Source: Cheiracanthium punctorium (lineage: Eukaryota; Arthropoda; Arachnida; Araneae; Cheiracanthiidae). Taken from it: 64,000 nucleotides of DNA. The position numbers and the translations under genes are program-made. Shown in pieces: positions 32,897-43,925 of this stretch (its first letter is position 1; every line of letters starts with the position of its first letter). Where the stretch lies: contig JAWZYV010010341.1 of NCBI GenBank assembly GCA_038373885.1, positions 248,001-312,000 on the forward strand, given 5' to 3'. The notes under the pieces are model-generated. The model searched no databases, was not told the DNA's origin, and worked only from the letters and a program-made list of their open reading frames with translations.

Positions 32897-34667
32897 ATCT
32901 GTACAGTCTTCAACCGCTACGGAATATAATTAACCACTTTTCCTAAACAGTAAAACTTGTATTCCAATATTGGGAAATTTTTATTATCCATAGGAGAATC
33001 TAATATAAAAATCTGAAAAAATACTTTAAAGAATTTACTGTTTGAAAAAAGTGGTGAGTTATATTCCGTAGAGGTTGGGGACTGGGTCTGTATATTATAC
33101 TAAGTGTCCTATGCACTTTGAAAAAATCGTCATGAACATCTACCTATGGAGAACTTGACTGGGACGATGGATCCTAGTTAAGTGATGTCACAAACCAGTT
33201 GTCGGCCTGAGAGAATATCGAAGGTGATGCCCCAACTCCCACCCTCTGACAGAAAGATTGTCAAGACCCTTGGACATTGGTTTCTATATTTAACGTACCC
33301 TCCCCTCAGATGTTGTGGTTTTCTTCCTTGGGAGAGGTGGCTTACAATAAATGTATGTAAGAAAGGAGAAAAAAAGGAAAAAAAAAGAGAGGAAGAAAAG
33401 AAAAAAAAAGGGAAGGGCATATAAACAGGGTTGATAATACGTGGTATTTTGTCTGCTTTGTGTTTTTTTTTTTTTTTTTTGTAATTATATATGTAATTTT
33501 AGAGTGGCCTGTGTGCCGTTGGCGCTTTGTAACGCTTTTAGCGATTGTAAAAGTTTTATTTTGTAGTAAAAAAATAAGCCTGGGGGGTCTGGTGGGCGTA
33601 AACCGCTATCGCGGTCGCCCTCCCCCTTTATATCAGGTGAACTCCCTCTGACATTGGAGTGGATCATCCATCTAGATATCAAGCAATAGATAAAATACGT
33701 GTATTCCTGGAAATATCTTTTTCCCCTATTCCTTACAAATTTATCAAAACATTTCCTCAATCTGGCAAAATATAAAAAAGTTACTAAAATATGGCCAATT
33801 TCAAGATAAACTCCCTCCTCCCCCAGAATCCTTGTTTCACCCCTGAGATTTGAATCAATGCTGCTAGAATCTAAACCGCCGTGATGCAAGCGGTGAACTA
33901 GAATAGATAGTTGACATAGACGGTATTGCCAACCCAGTAATTTGAAAGTATAAATAATTATATGGTATGACGTATTTTGGGATATGGAATAAAAGTCACT
34001 AGTGAAATGAAAACAGTACTTTCTGTGAAATACGAATAACTTTTATTTAAGATGTAAAACTTTGGAAGTAATAAAACTTTTAAAATTCTACTTTTGCATA
34101 TCTCTTTAAAATTACATGAAATTACTTGAGTTTTTCTCCATATTAAGTTCACGCCTAATGCAAATCTCGCTGAAATCTGCAGACGTAGGTGATTACGTTA
34201 ATAGTAACAGCTCACAAAGAGTCCTGTCCTAAATGGTAACTGCTACATATATTACCGCTCTCAAAGTAAAAAAGAATACAGCAGATCATCCATACAGGGT
34301 GATTCAGAACTCTTGTAAAATATTTTAGGGGTCGATAGAACAACTGATGCGGAGCACTAATCCACATAGAACCCGTGATTACAATACCTAGAATTGATGG
34401 CGAGTTACATACAAGCAATGAAAAAGTGAAAAAATGCAAAATGAAACATTTGGCAACATTTTTAAATGTTAATTCCTTAGTAAGTATCAGTAGAATTTGC
34501 TAAAAACTGGCTCATTCTGACATCTTTCTCGAAAGCTTACAGCGAACCATATCGGTGCCTTGTTCAGAAGAAATGTAAAGTGTTCTTTACAGCAGATCAC
34601 TAAATTTCTAGTTTCTTCTAAAAGTAGCTCCGCCCACCGGAATCATATGCACGCCTCACGCCAGTTT

Positions 34668-36754
34668 CTTTTATTTATTTTTTTTTTTAGTGCTTGTGAA
34701 AAAACTTTATTTAAAGTGACTGATACTTAAGTAATCCCCATTTCTAAGGAAGGGAAAAAAAAAAAAATCAAGATTTAGTTGTTTTTGTTTGTTTGTTTAA
34801 TAAACAAAATAGAAATATCTACTGTGATTTGATAAACTTTAAAAATATTGCTGAGAATGTTGTTGTTGAATGATTTCTTCTTAGTGCATGTGAAAAATTC
34901 TATTTTTGTATTTCAGTAACTACTGTATGATCAGATAACAAAGTTTTTACTTTATATCTGTACAGTCTCCAACCGCTACCGAATATAATTAACCACTTTT
35001 CCTAAACAGTAAAACTTGTATTCCAATATAGGGAAATTTTTATTATCCATAGGAGTAAGTGTTAAAAAAACCTGAAAAAATTCTTTAAAGAATTTACTGT
35101 TTGAAAAAAGTGGTGAGTTATATTCCGTAGAGGTTGGGGACTGGGTCTGTATATTATACTAAGTGTCCTATCAGTAACTCTAAGGTGCACTTTGAAAAGA
35201 TCGCCATGAACATCTACCTGTGGAGAACTTGACTGGGACGATGGATCCTAGTTAAGTGATGTCACAAACCAGTTGTCGGCCTGAGAGAATATCGAAGGTG
35301 ATGCCCCAACTCCCACCCTCTGACAGAAAGATTGTCAAAACCCTGTGACATTGGTTTCTATATTTAACGTACCCTGAGATGTTCAGATCCCCTCAGATGT
35401 TGTGGTTTTCTTCCTTGGGAGAGGTGGCTTACAATAAATGTATGTAAGAAAGGAGAAAAAAAGGAAAAAAAAAGAGAGGAAGAAAAGAAAAAAAAAGGGA
35501 AGGGCATATAAACAGGGTTGATAATACGTGGTATTTTGTCTGCTTTGTGTTTTTTTTTTTTTTTTTTGTAATTATATATGTAATTTTAGAGTGGCCTGTG
35601 TGCCGTTGGCGCTTTGTAACGCTTTTAGCGATTGTAAAAGTTTTATTTTGTAGTAAAAAAATAAGCCTGGGGGGTCTGGTGGGCGTAAACCGCAATCGCG
35701 GTCGCCCTCCCCCTTTATATCAGGTGAACTCCCTCTGACATTGGAGTGGATCATCCATCTAGATATCAAGCAATAGATAAAATATGTGTATTCCTGGAAA
35801 TATCTTTTTCCCCTATTCCTTACAAATTTATCAAAACATTTCCTCAATCTGGCAAAATATAAAAAAGTTACTAAAATATGGCCAATTTCAAGATAAACTC
35901 CCTCCTCCCCCAGAATCCTTGTTTCACCCCTGAGATTTGAATCAATGCTGCTAGAATCTAAACCGCCGTGATGCAAGCGGTGAACTAGAATAGATAGTTG
36001 ACATAGACGGTATTGCCAACCCAGTAATTTGAAAGTATAAATAATTATATGGTATGACGTATTTTGGGATATGGAATAAAAGTCACTAGTGAAATGAAAA
36101 CAGTACTTTCTGTGAAATACGAATAACTTTTATTTAAGATGTAAAACTTTGGAAGTAATAAAACTTTTAAAATTCTACTTTTGCATATCTCTTTAAAATT
36201 ACATGAAATTACTTGAGTTTTTCTCCATATTAAGTTCACGCCTAATGCAAATCTCGCTGAAATCTGCAGACGTAGGTGATTACGTTAATAGTAACAGCTC
36301 ACAAAGAGGCCTGTCCTAAATGGTAACTGCTACATATATTACCGCTCTCAAAGTAAAAAAGAATACAGCAGATCATCCATACAGGGTGATTCAGAACTCT
36401 TGTAAAATATTTTAGGGGTCGATAGAACAACTGATGCGGAGCACTAATCCACATAGAACCCGTGATTACAATACCTAGAATTGATGGCGAGTTACATACA
36501 AGCAATGAAAAAGTGAAAAAATGCAAAATGAAACATTTGGCAACATTTTTAAATGTTAATTCCTTAGTAAGTATCAGTAGAATTTGCTAAAAACTGGCTC
36601 ATTCTGACATCTTTCTCGAAAGCTTACAGCGAACCATATCGGTGCCTTGTTCAGAAGAAATGTAAAGTGTTCTTTACAGCAGATCACTAAATTTCTAGTT
36701 TCTTCTAAAAGTAGCTCCGCCCACCGGAATCATATGCACGCCTCACGTCAGTTT
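34668..36754 (+). repeat. 2.1-kb tandem duplication, second copy
   Basis: Directly follows the first copy: CACGCCAGTTT then CTTTTATTTATTTTTTTTTT restarts the unit. It lacks the hAT MITE. It has small insertions relative to copy 1, for example TCAGTAACTCTAAGG near 35170 and GAGATGTTCAGATCCC near 35376. The unit ends at ACGTCAGTTT. Confidence 0.95.
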
Positions 36755-37555
36755 TCGAAGCTCTTGTGTTGCTGAATTTATTTGTTTTTCTTATCCCTTC
36801 CAGCAATCTGAAATTAGCTCCATAGGAAAGTACTTAAACAGGTCTTGCGTGGAATATGTTAATGAGAAAATGCCAAATTTTGAGCGAAAAAGCTTTCAAA
36901 ACGCGGATTACATACAACAAGATGTGCAGTTCAATTACATATCTTATATGTCATTAATATTGAAAAACTAACGAGAAGTTCGGGCCGGAAACCTTTTCAT
37001 TGCCCTTCCTTGGACTTCCTGAGACTACACTTCTGCTCAGAATAGTCGGCGATGATTGAGGATTATTTCCAATTAGACACAATGGCAATCAAGCCCCAGT
37101 CGGGGGTCTAACTCCGACCGCCCGGAGTTGAACCCGAAACCGTAGTACGGTGCTTTTCCCACCATACATTCCTGTCGGCATCATGAGATTGTAGAAGTGT
37201 CCCTTTTCATACTTAACGGACGTTATTATATACCTACAATGCCAGGACCACCCTAATATTATATATATTTCCTTTCTGAATTCAAATCCTTTCTTGCAAT
37301 TGAAGCATAATTGGAATTTTCAAAATTGATTGAATCCTCCTAACTTTATATGAAATTTAATTTTAAACTTGCTATGTACACTTATATAAATACACTTACC
37401 AAACAATATTTAGAAAAATGAAGTATAATCTGAATATGGCAGATAAAGATTGTTAAAGAGTTTTAGTATTCGATTTCAACAAAATTTTTAATTCTGAAAA
37501 TTGTTTTATGGAACAAGAAAGACAAACAAGGCATATTCATGGATCATGAGGCACA
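36755..37555. other. Mostly unassigned, with a repeat fragment and a SINE
   Basis: 36952-37016 is a 65-bp fragment of the A/B/C repeat (GTCATTAATATTGAAAAACT to CTTGGACTTC). A SINE-like block follows at 37062-37165. The remainder is AT-rich with nothing recognised. Confidence 0.5.
37062..37165 (-). mobile_element. Probable tRNA-derived SINE fragment
   Basis: On the minus strand GGTGGGAAAAGCACC (37163-37149, box A position) is followed by CGGGTTCAACTCCGGG (37136-37121), a clear box B. A GC-rich body reading GGTCGGAGTTAGACCCCC follows. The parts keep tRNA order but do not form a full cloverleaf. Confidence 0.6.
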
Positions 37556-39303
37556 TTCCAAAGAGTGTTTCCCAAAGATTCTAAAACAGTTTTAGTAGAT
37601 AAATTTAATATAGATTTCGATTCCAAACACTTAGTTTGTGGAACAAAGAAGAAAAAATGATACATTCATAAATAACCATGCACTTTCCAACTTAGTGTAA
37701 TCAGGAAAAAAAATGTGCATGGATTACGATACGCTCGCAATATATAGCCTTGTATTGCGTATTAATAATTCGTCAATGTTTCAGATTTTTTTTTTCTTTA
37801 TTTCAATATATATATAAACTCGGCTGTTCGAGCTTCGTCAGGGGGAGACCGCACTGAACCCCCCTAATTTTTTAGTTTTATTTTTGCCATATAAAAACGA
37901 TATTAATTGACTGTAATTTTATCTCTCATCTTTCATGTATTTCGCCTGGCAACTGTATGTTGAAATTTTTAGGATTCTAATCTATTTATAGAGAAATACA
38001 TGTGATGCATATTCTACAGCTTACGAAATACTGTAATAATAGATTAATGATATGTGAACTAATAGTATTTAAATATATGTAAAATTACGTCGCATTTTTA
38101 TGTCGCTTTTTGGGACACATTTTTCGGACAATTTCCAATAAAGGGAGTGAGAGATAAAATGGCATAGTCATTAATATTGAAAAACTAACGAGAAGTTCGG
38201 GCCGGAAACCTTTTCATGCTCCTTCCTTGGACTTCACTCCTCTTGTTCGGGAAGATATGATAAAAGACCAGTTATATATTAAATAAATCTACTTTTAACT
38301 TATGAAATCTTAAAAATTTATTTCTCCAGAAAAGTAATTTCCGAAAGGAATATCTGAAAATGCTTTTACGTAGGAAAGATTGGCATAAATATTCGATAGT
38401 TTATATTTAAGCACTTTTATTTTAAAAAATTAATATTTGGGAAGAAAAATGTTGTGATGAATTGTGAAAAATTAAGAAATATATATGTATACAACGCATT
38501 CCCTTTAGATTTCTTTCAATTCAATACTTACTTCAGAAATGTCCAAGTGGGAGGGAATAATTTTTGATATTCCCTCCTTTGAGTACACCCATTATGCTAT
38601 AAAACGATCACTCCCGGACTGGGAGGGAGGTGCCCGCCCGTCTAAAGAGAAGGGGGAGGGTCGGGTTATTGTGCAACCGATAAATAATATGATGTCTTAA
38701 CTTTTGATGTGTGATGTTATTATTAATTAATTATGAATGATAATTAATGCATTAATAAAATATTGATTTATTAATTAATATGCGCCATTTATATTAATTA
38801 ATCTTTTGTTCATTCGGGAACCCTCCCTCAAAAAATTTTGACATTTTAAATGAACCGTTTTGAAGCCTTCTGAGGCATAATTGCAGCTGAAAAAAATTTT
38901 GTATGTGTTAAACTTCATTCAAGTGCTATCAGTATAGCACCTTTTTAAAATTTTCTTTCTTTTTTCTGTTTGGGTGCCCGCCCTCAGCAGTGAGGGCCCG
39001 TCGAGGGCGGGGCCACACCCGTCTGCAGACTTTAGGACACCCTGCTAACTAACGCCCCTCCGGAGGAAAAAGAAGGTAATATGAAAGATCCTATTTTACT
39101 TCCATAAAATGTAACTGTCTCCCCCTACAAAAGTGCATTAATTTGTCAATGGGATGGGCTGCCATGTATTAGGTCGAAAGAGGAACGTTTAGTATTTTAA
39201 ATAAAAGATGAAGTTGCTTTCCTATAACGATTTCTAATCATTACTGTCTTTGTTTTTCGAAGATAACTGATTTTTAGAAATGCTTTTTCATGTTTTAGTT
39301 AAG
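37556..39303 (+). repeat. Unnamed 1.5-kb repeat family, copy C
   Basis: Uninterrupted copy. Left flank from AAGAGTGTTTCCCAAAG, core from CTCGGCTGTTCGAGCTTCG (37819) to TGTTTTAGTTAAG (39303). It supplies the empty sites for the solo LTR in copy A and the Helitron in copy B. After 39303 the sequence is unrelated to what follows A, so TAGTTAAG is a true boundary. Confidence 0.85.
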
Positions 39304-40790
39304 TCTGAGCAATTGCTTGGGTAACGTAAGCAAATGCACATGTTGCTGACTACTGCGTCTGTTGAGCCCTTTTTCTTTAGCAAGCAGAAATGGTTCTCGC
39401 TTCATTTCTCATTTTTACAGCATTGTTAAGGATATTTTTTTCTATAAGAGTATTTTTATCATCGGGTGTTATAGAGTTAAGTGAGGTAAAAGGATGGCTA
39501 AAAGAAAATGAAAAATTTTGCCGTTTTTGGAGCAGAGATATACTAATGAAGGTGCAGGGGATGGCATTATATTCTTAGATTTTATGTTGTATGAAGAATC
39601 AAATGATAAAGTTTATGGTGCAGGTTTTCATAGTGTATCTGTACGTCAATCACCAGTATAGCCCCGAAAAATTCTTTTAAAATAATGTGTGTCTTTTTCA
39701 TTTTTTAATTGTATATGAATCTTCTCTTAAAAGGGAAATTCTTATTACATTTAAAAAATAAAAGTAAATTTAAATTCTATAGTAATTTATGAAGGGGAAG
39801 ACGTTTTTTCAAGGTGAGTGCTAAATTTTATACAACATCTTTCACTTCATATGTTGAAATTAGTTATCAGTATGAGCAAAATTTACTATGCAATGCTTTT
39901 GTTTATTGTTTAACATGCAGGAAAAGTAATACGGAACGAGGTGTCATTTTCTATCTCGATCGTTTCACCTAGAGCTGTGCTTTTCGTCCCTATTGTAACT
40001 TCCGCAAAATTCGTTATCTGTCCAGAAAGGGTTAAAAAAAGTAAGCAGTCTGATAGGCGTAAATTTCGTCCATAGAAGAAAAATTGAGTATAATTAGGCT
40101 ATTATGTGATTTTAATGAAGAAAAACGAACTTTACAGGCCCCATTGAAAAAATCGCACCGAATGTCTGAAATGTTGCCAAGCTTGGCGACTTTTTGACGG
40201 ATTATCGTCAAATATATAAGCCCCAAAAGTGAGGTTAGTGAAGGCCTAGGACGAATAGTTCTCGAGATTTTTGGAAAATGCTATGAAACCAATGGAGAAA
40301 CATAAAATTTCATATCTCGCGTTTTAGTTAACGAATTTGGTACAACAAAAAGCAAATTGAATTATTTGACGCGGAGAATACGTATTTTAAACTGTTTTAA
40401 ACCCCAGAACAGCGGGTTGCCCATCGGTAATTTCGCGAGCAGAAAATTTCGCGAATTTTATATGAATAGAACCGATAGTTGAAAAATCCCGAAAATACAT
40501 AAATATAGACCATTTTGTGTATAAGGCATTTAAAAAATTTCCCTTTGTCCGAAAAGTTCGTCGCTCCCCCCTCCCCTTTTTGAATGGCTTCAGAGAAGCT
40601 TGTATAAGTATTGTAAGTGAATGAATTGCATTCTATTTGTTGTATTATTTTTTATATTCAAGAAATAGTTACATAGTATTCGGTAAATAGTTGTAAGGAA
40701 GAAAGTTGTCAAGAAAGAGCTTTTAACTGTGCAGAAACATCATTAAATTTTGCTAAGTGAAAAATTTCTGATTTTTGTTATTGTTCGAAG
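39304..40790. other. No recognisable feature
   Basis: Includes a short palindrome GCCAAGCTTGGC near 40178 within TTGCCAAGCTTGGCGACTTT, a motif also seen near 48805. Open frames here carry no recognised motif. A 62-codon frame at 39390-39578 begins with a hydrophobic stretch but has no support. Confidence 0.45.
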
Positions 40791-40957
40791 CAGGGGCGTA
40801 GCCAAGGGGGGGGGGGCTAGGGGGTCATAACCCCCCAGCTTGATTTTTTGCTATACAAAATGTATATTCTTCACTACATTGTCACACACACGTATGCATT
40901 TATATGAGTTGTAGTAGTCGTATCCCCCACCATTAAAAATTTCTGGCTACGTCCCTG
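40791..40957. mobile_element. hAT MITE (CAGRGGCGTAGCC family), 167 bp
   Basis: Starts CAGGGGCGTAGCCAAGG and ends CTGGCTACGTCCCTG. Flanks GTTCGAAG (40783-40790) and ATTCGAAG (40958-40965) match at 7 of 8. The interior is close to that of 14449-14614. Confidence 0.92.
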
Positions 40958-41629
40958 ATTCGAAGCGAAGAAAAAGGTTTCGCGATGATTCAATTTTTTC
41001 GAATACTAACGGGCTCGCGAAAATAAAAGCTTCTACAGTACTTAGATTGCGTACAGCCATGTCATTTTAGCACGTGTGCTGTAAAGCCAAGAAACCTGAT
41101 CTTTTGAGGTAGGAATTCAGAAAAGTTAACACCAAATATTGGGAAGAAATTCATACTCTCTTTCCTTACAAGGTGACAAACGTTGCCATCATAGCACATC
41201 GATTATGCATTCTAAACTGAAGCTGCAGGCATTGCGCACGTTCTTGATGAGAAGCTATCAAAGTTGAATCGTGGTACCTCTAGAGTTTGAATAACTCTAA
41301 ATAAAAATTTCCCTTATAAAATTACTGGTTAAATTTGAGTTGTTTGTTGATGGTCATTTATATCACAATTAACAAAATTTGTTTACTTTTTACACTAATT
41401 CGAAACTGCCGTCAGTAAAATTGATAAAATTTCTATTTTTAAAATTTTGAATAAGCAGACTGAATAGCAAAATGATAGCCCACTTTTTAGAATAAGGGGT
41501 GTTAATCGTTACTTTTGTGCGAAGCTGAATGCGACTGCTTAAGCATCTGGGATTTTTGCCTGCATTGTTTTGAATACTGCGTTAAAACCCATACGTTTGA
41601 CTGTTTGTTGTGAGAATGAATTCTCAAGA

Positions 41630-41960
41630 TCGGATAGAGATAGATGATTCAGAAAGATTCTAATCCGTTGGTGGGGTAGTCACAATGGGAGGTGGCAAGA
41701 TGGCAGCAAGTGTCTTCGAATGTATCCAGGTTGTGGAATCAAATTAAAACGTGTGGTACGATCACCGGGGTCCAGCTGAAGCAAATGGCATTAATTACAT
41801 AACAACTCAGTCAGACAACAGCTACAGAGCTTTCCAGTGACCTTAGCTACAGAATCTGGAAAAAGAATTTAAATCTAAGAGCATACAGGCGTCTTTTTCT
41901 GAGCATAAGGTACACGAGAACCTATTTGTCAAAGACAAGTCCGATCCGATCCTAATATGG
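41630..41960 (+). pseudogene. Tc1-like transposase N-terminal helix-turn-helix segment
   Basis: From 41680 the plus frame reads SQWEVARWQQVSSNVSRLWN then QIKTCGTITG. This matches the paired helix-turn-helix of Tc1-like transposases (S...VAR....S..VSRLWNQF...GTI). A weaker second part follows (TTATELSSDLSYR). Stops and frameshifts are present. The matching C-terminal segment lies at 43815-43925 on the same strand, with a LINE fragment in between, so the transposon was split by that insertion. Confidence 0.7.
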
Positions 41961-43740
41961 TTACCGTAGTTCCTGGCCGCTTGCGCCCTCTACTACACTC
42001 AGAATAGCTATATTAAGTTGGTTTGTTTGCAAAAAGAAGTCCGAAGGACTTATATCAACGCCCCCTAGAGGGGGCTTATATAGTTGGGAAGAGAAGAGGG
42101 TTGGACTTCGAGGCCGTCTCTGAGAAGAGAAGGTTACTGATTGGTCCAGGGAGAGAGAGGGAGTGGAGCCTAAATTGCCTTCCTGAGTAGAGTTGGACGT
42201 GGACTTAGAATTTTCCTGGCAAGAAATAAAATTGAGGAAGAAAAATAATTTTTCTTTCCGGGAGTTAATCTCCTTTAACTTAGCTAAGCAAGTTTTTAAT
42301 TGCTGGATCAGATCACTTAGTGAGCTAACACCAAGTTCCTCTTTCACAGTAGAGTTTAATTCAGGAATGAGTGCTTGAATATTTTGGGTGCTTGGGGGTG
42401 TTTTGATGTTATCGCTGGTGGTTTGTGAGTGCTTAATATTGTTTTTAAGGTTTTTCTTAACTGCGTTAGCATATGAGGAGGGCTTTACTTTCGGAAATTT
42501 AGGGCAGCCTTGGTAACTTGCGCAATGGTCGCCTCCACAGTTAGCAAGTGGGTTTTTGATTTAAACCTTTAAGGGGACTTGCTTTTAACTCGTGATTATC
42601 TGCACAGAGGGCGCAACGAGTCTGAGACTGGCAGGAATTTGCATTTTGAAAGAAATTGTTGCATTTATAGCACTGATTTATTTTCATAATGGGTCTGTAG
42701 TTTTCAATTTTAATAGCGAAATTTAGAAGAGAATTAAGTTTGTAGATCTGTTGGTTTTTAGTGTTGTCCGGAAAATGTACAAGAAAGAGAGGAAGGGTTC
42801 GGTTATTTTTACGAGAAGTGAATTGGGAAACTTTTAGTGTATCAAAGTTGTTGCAGTTAAGTGCTTCTTTAATTTTGTCTGTATTAGTGTAAATAGGAAG
42901 GCCTCTAATTATAACTTTGAGAATTTTAGGGGTGCTTTTAGTAGTGAAGAAGTTAATATTGTTAAGTGTAAGAGTGTTCATGATTTGTTCGCTGATTTCA
43001 TCTGTATGAGGAATTAGAGAAGGGAAATTCTCTTTTGAGTTAGCGTGAAAGTTATCGATGTTGTTTTCGCAGAGGAGCTCAATAATTTCAAAGATATCGT
43101 CAGACGAGATTGGTGTAATTTGTCTAATCTTGGTTTTTTGCTTAGGGCTGGGATCCTTACAGGTTCCGGTGTTAGCTCAATATAATCATTAGAAGTAGTT
43201 TCTATCTTCTCTAGAATTTAGAAAGCATTGCTAGTAATAATTGGCGAGGGAGGGCGCGTAGTTGGGGGAGAGCGAGCTCTCTTAGGTTTCTTAGCGGATT
43301 GAAATCCCTCCTCGGAAATAAGTGAAGGGGTTTCAGTAGGAAAAGAATTAATGCCCGCAGTGAGCGTCCCAGGAACTGAACGGCCATATCTAGCAAGGTC
43401 ATGTATGAACAGGTAACGTCGGACAACTTCTTTCGCTTCTTCGGCTCTTTCGTGCTGTACATCGTCAGTGAAGATTCCAAGAAAATCATTGTAGGAGACC
43501 TTCATGTAGTATTTTGCTTTCATCTCTATCCAAGCGTCATAAAAACAGTACTGTTCGGGATCGACATCGTCGGGGTACACAGTCGGCCCGCCCATACCCT
43601 TTACCAGCCCTCATAAGGGCTCTTTTTAGCTGATCGACTGGGTGTCCATCGGAACGTCTTCACGCAGAGAGGGTAAACTCATAACCTATTCTCATCCGAT
43701 TGATGGATTCAAACGTGCTCATTTTACTGGTGAGTTATTC
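41950..43740 (-). mobile_element. 5' fragment of a jockey-type LINE (ORF1 only)
   Basis: The minus strand carries an ORF1 in three broken frames and no ORF2. It lies between the two halves of a Tc1-like transposase of opposite orientation, so the Tc1 element was the older resident. The 3' end of the LINE piece near 41950 has no poly(A) and no endonuclease, so it was truncated after ORF1. Exact boundaries and target-site duplication were not found. Confidence 0.75.
41961..43610 (-). pseudogene. LINE ORF1 (Gag-like), three broken frames
   Basis: N-terminal frame 43595-43218 starts MGGPTVYPDDVDPEQYCFYD and ends in a Pro/Arg-rich stretch. Middle frame 42981-42541 has LKVIIRGLPIYTNTDKIKEA (PRE_C2HC-type region), then CYKCNNFFQNANSC (intact C-X2-C-X4-N-X4-C; Asn replaces the usual His) and CALCADNHELKA. 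C-terminal frame 42347-41961 has KEELGVSSLSDLIQQLKTCL, nearly the same as the tail of the ORF1 at 5784-6677. Both are copies of one LINE lineage on opposite strands. The product would bind element RNA; this copy is broken. Confidence 0.82.
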
Positions 43741-43814
43741 TCAGCGAATTTTCATGTGTATATATTGAGGGGCTCTCCATAATTCGAGAGTTAGAAGAGT
43801 TAAAGAAGAGAATA

Positions 43815-43925
43815 TTCGCTGCATGAACTCACCAGCCAAGTCTCTGGATCTCATTCCTAAAGAGCGTGTTTGGGTTGGTCTAGGAAAACCGTTGCTCGCT
43901 GTTGACGCTCCTTCTAGAATCCTAA
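43815..43925 (+). pseudogene. Tc1-like transposase C-terminal segment
   Basis: Frame reading MNSPAKSLDLIPKERVWVGL then GKPLLAVDAP. It matches the W-PA-SPDLNPIE-VWD-LGR signature around the third catalytic acid of Tc1-like transposases. Here NPIE has become IPKE (the Glu is kept) and D of VWD is V. It pairs with the N-terminal piece at 41630-41960. Confidence 0.78.

Larger units (their letters stand above)
31841..34667 (+). repeat. 2.1-kb tandem duplication, first copy (interrupted)
   Basis: Matches 34668-36754 in the same orientation at very high identity. A 134-codon minus-strand frame (33889-33485) and its partner (35976-35572) differ by one residue. First-copy length is extended by the hAT MITE at 32153-32896. 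Neither the 134-codon frame nor the 64- and 75-codon frames that are also duplicated match a family I recognise. Their conservation follows from the recent duplication and is not evidence of coding. Confidence 0.95.

Noticed and set aside
33485..33889. 134-codon minus-strand frame repeated at 35572-35976
   Set aside because: It is conserved only because the segment was recently duplicated. No motif was recognised and the frame overlaps low-complexity T-runs.
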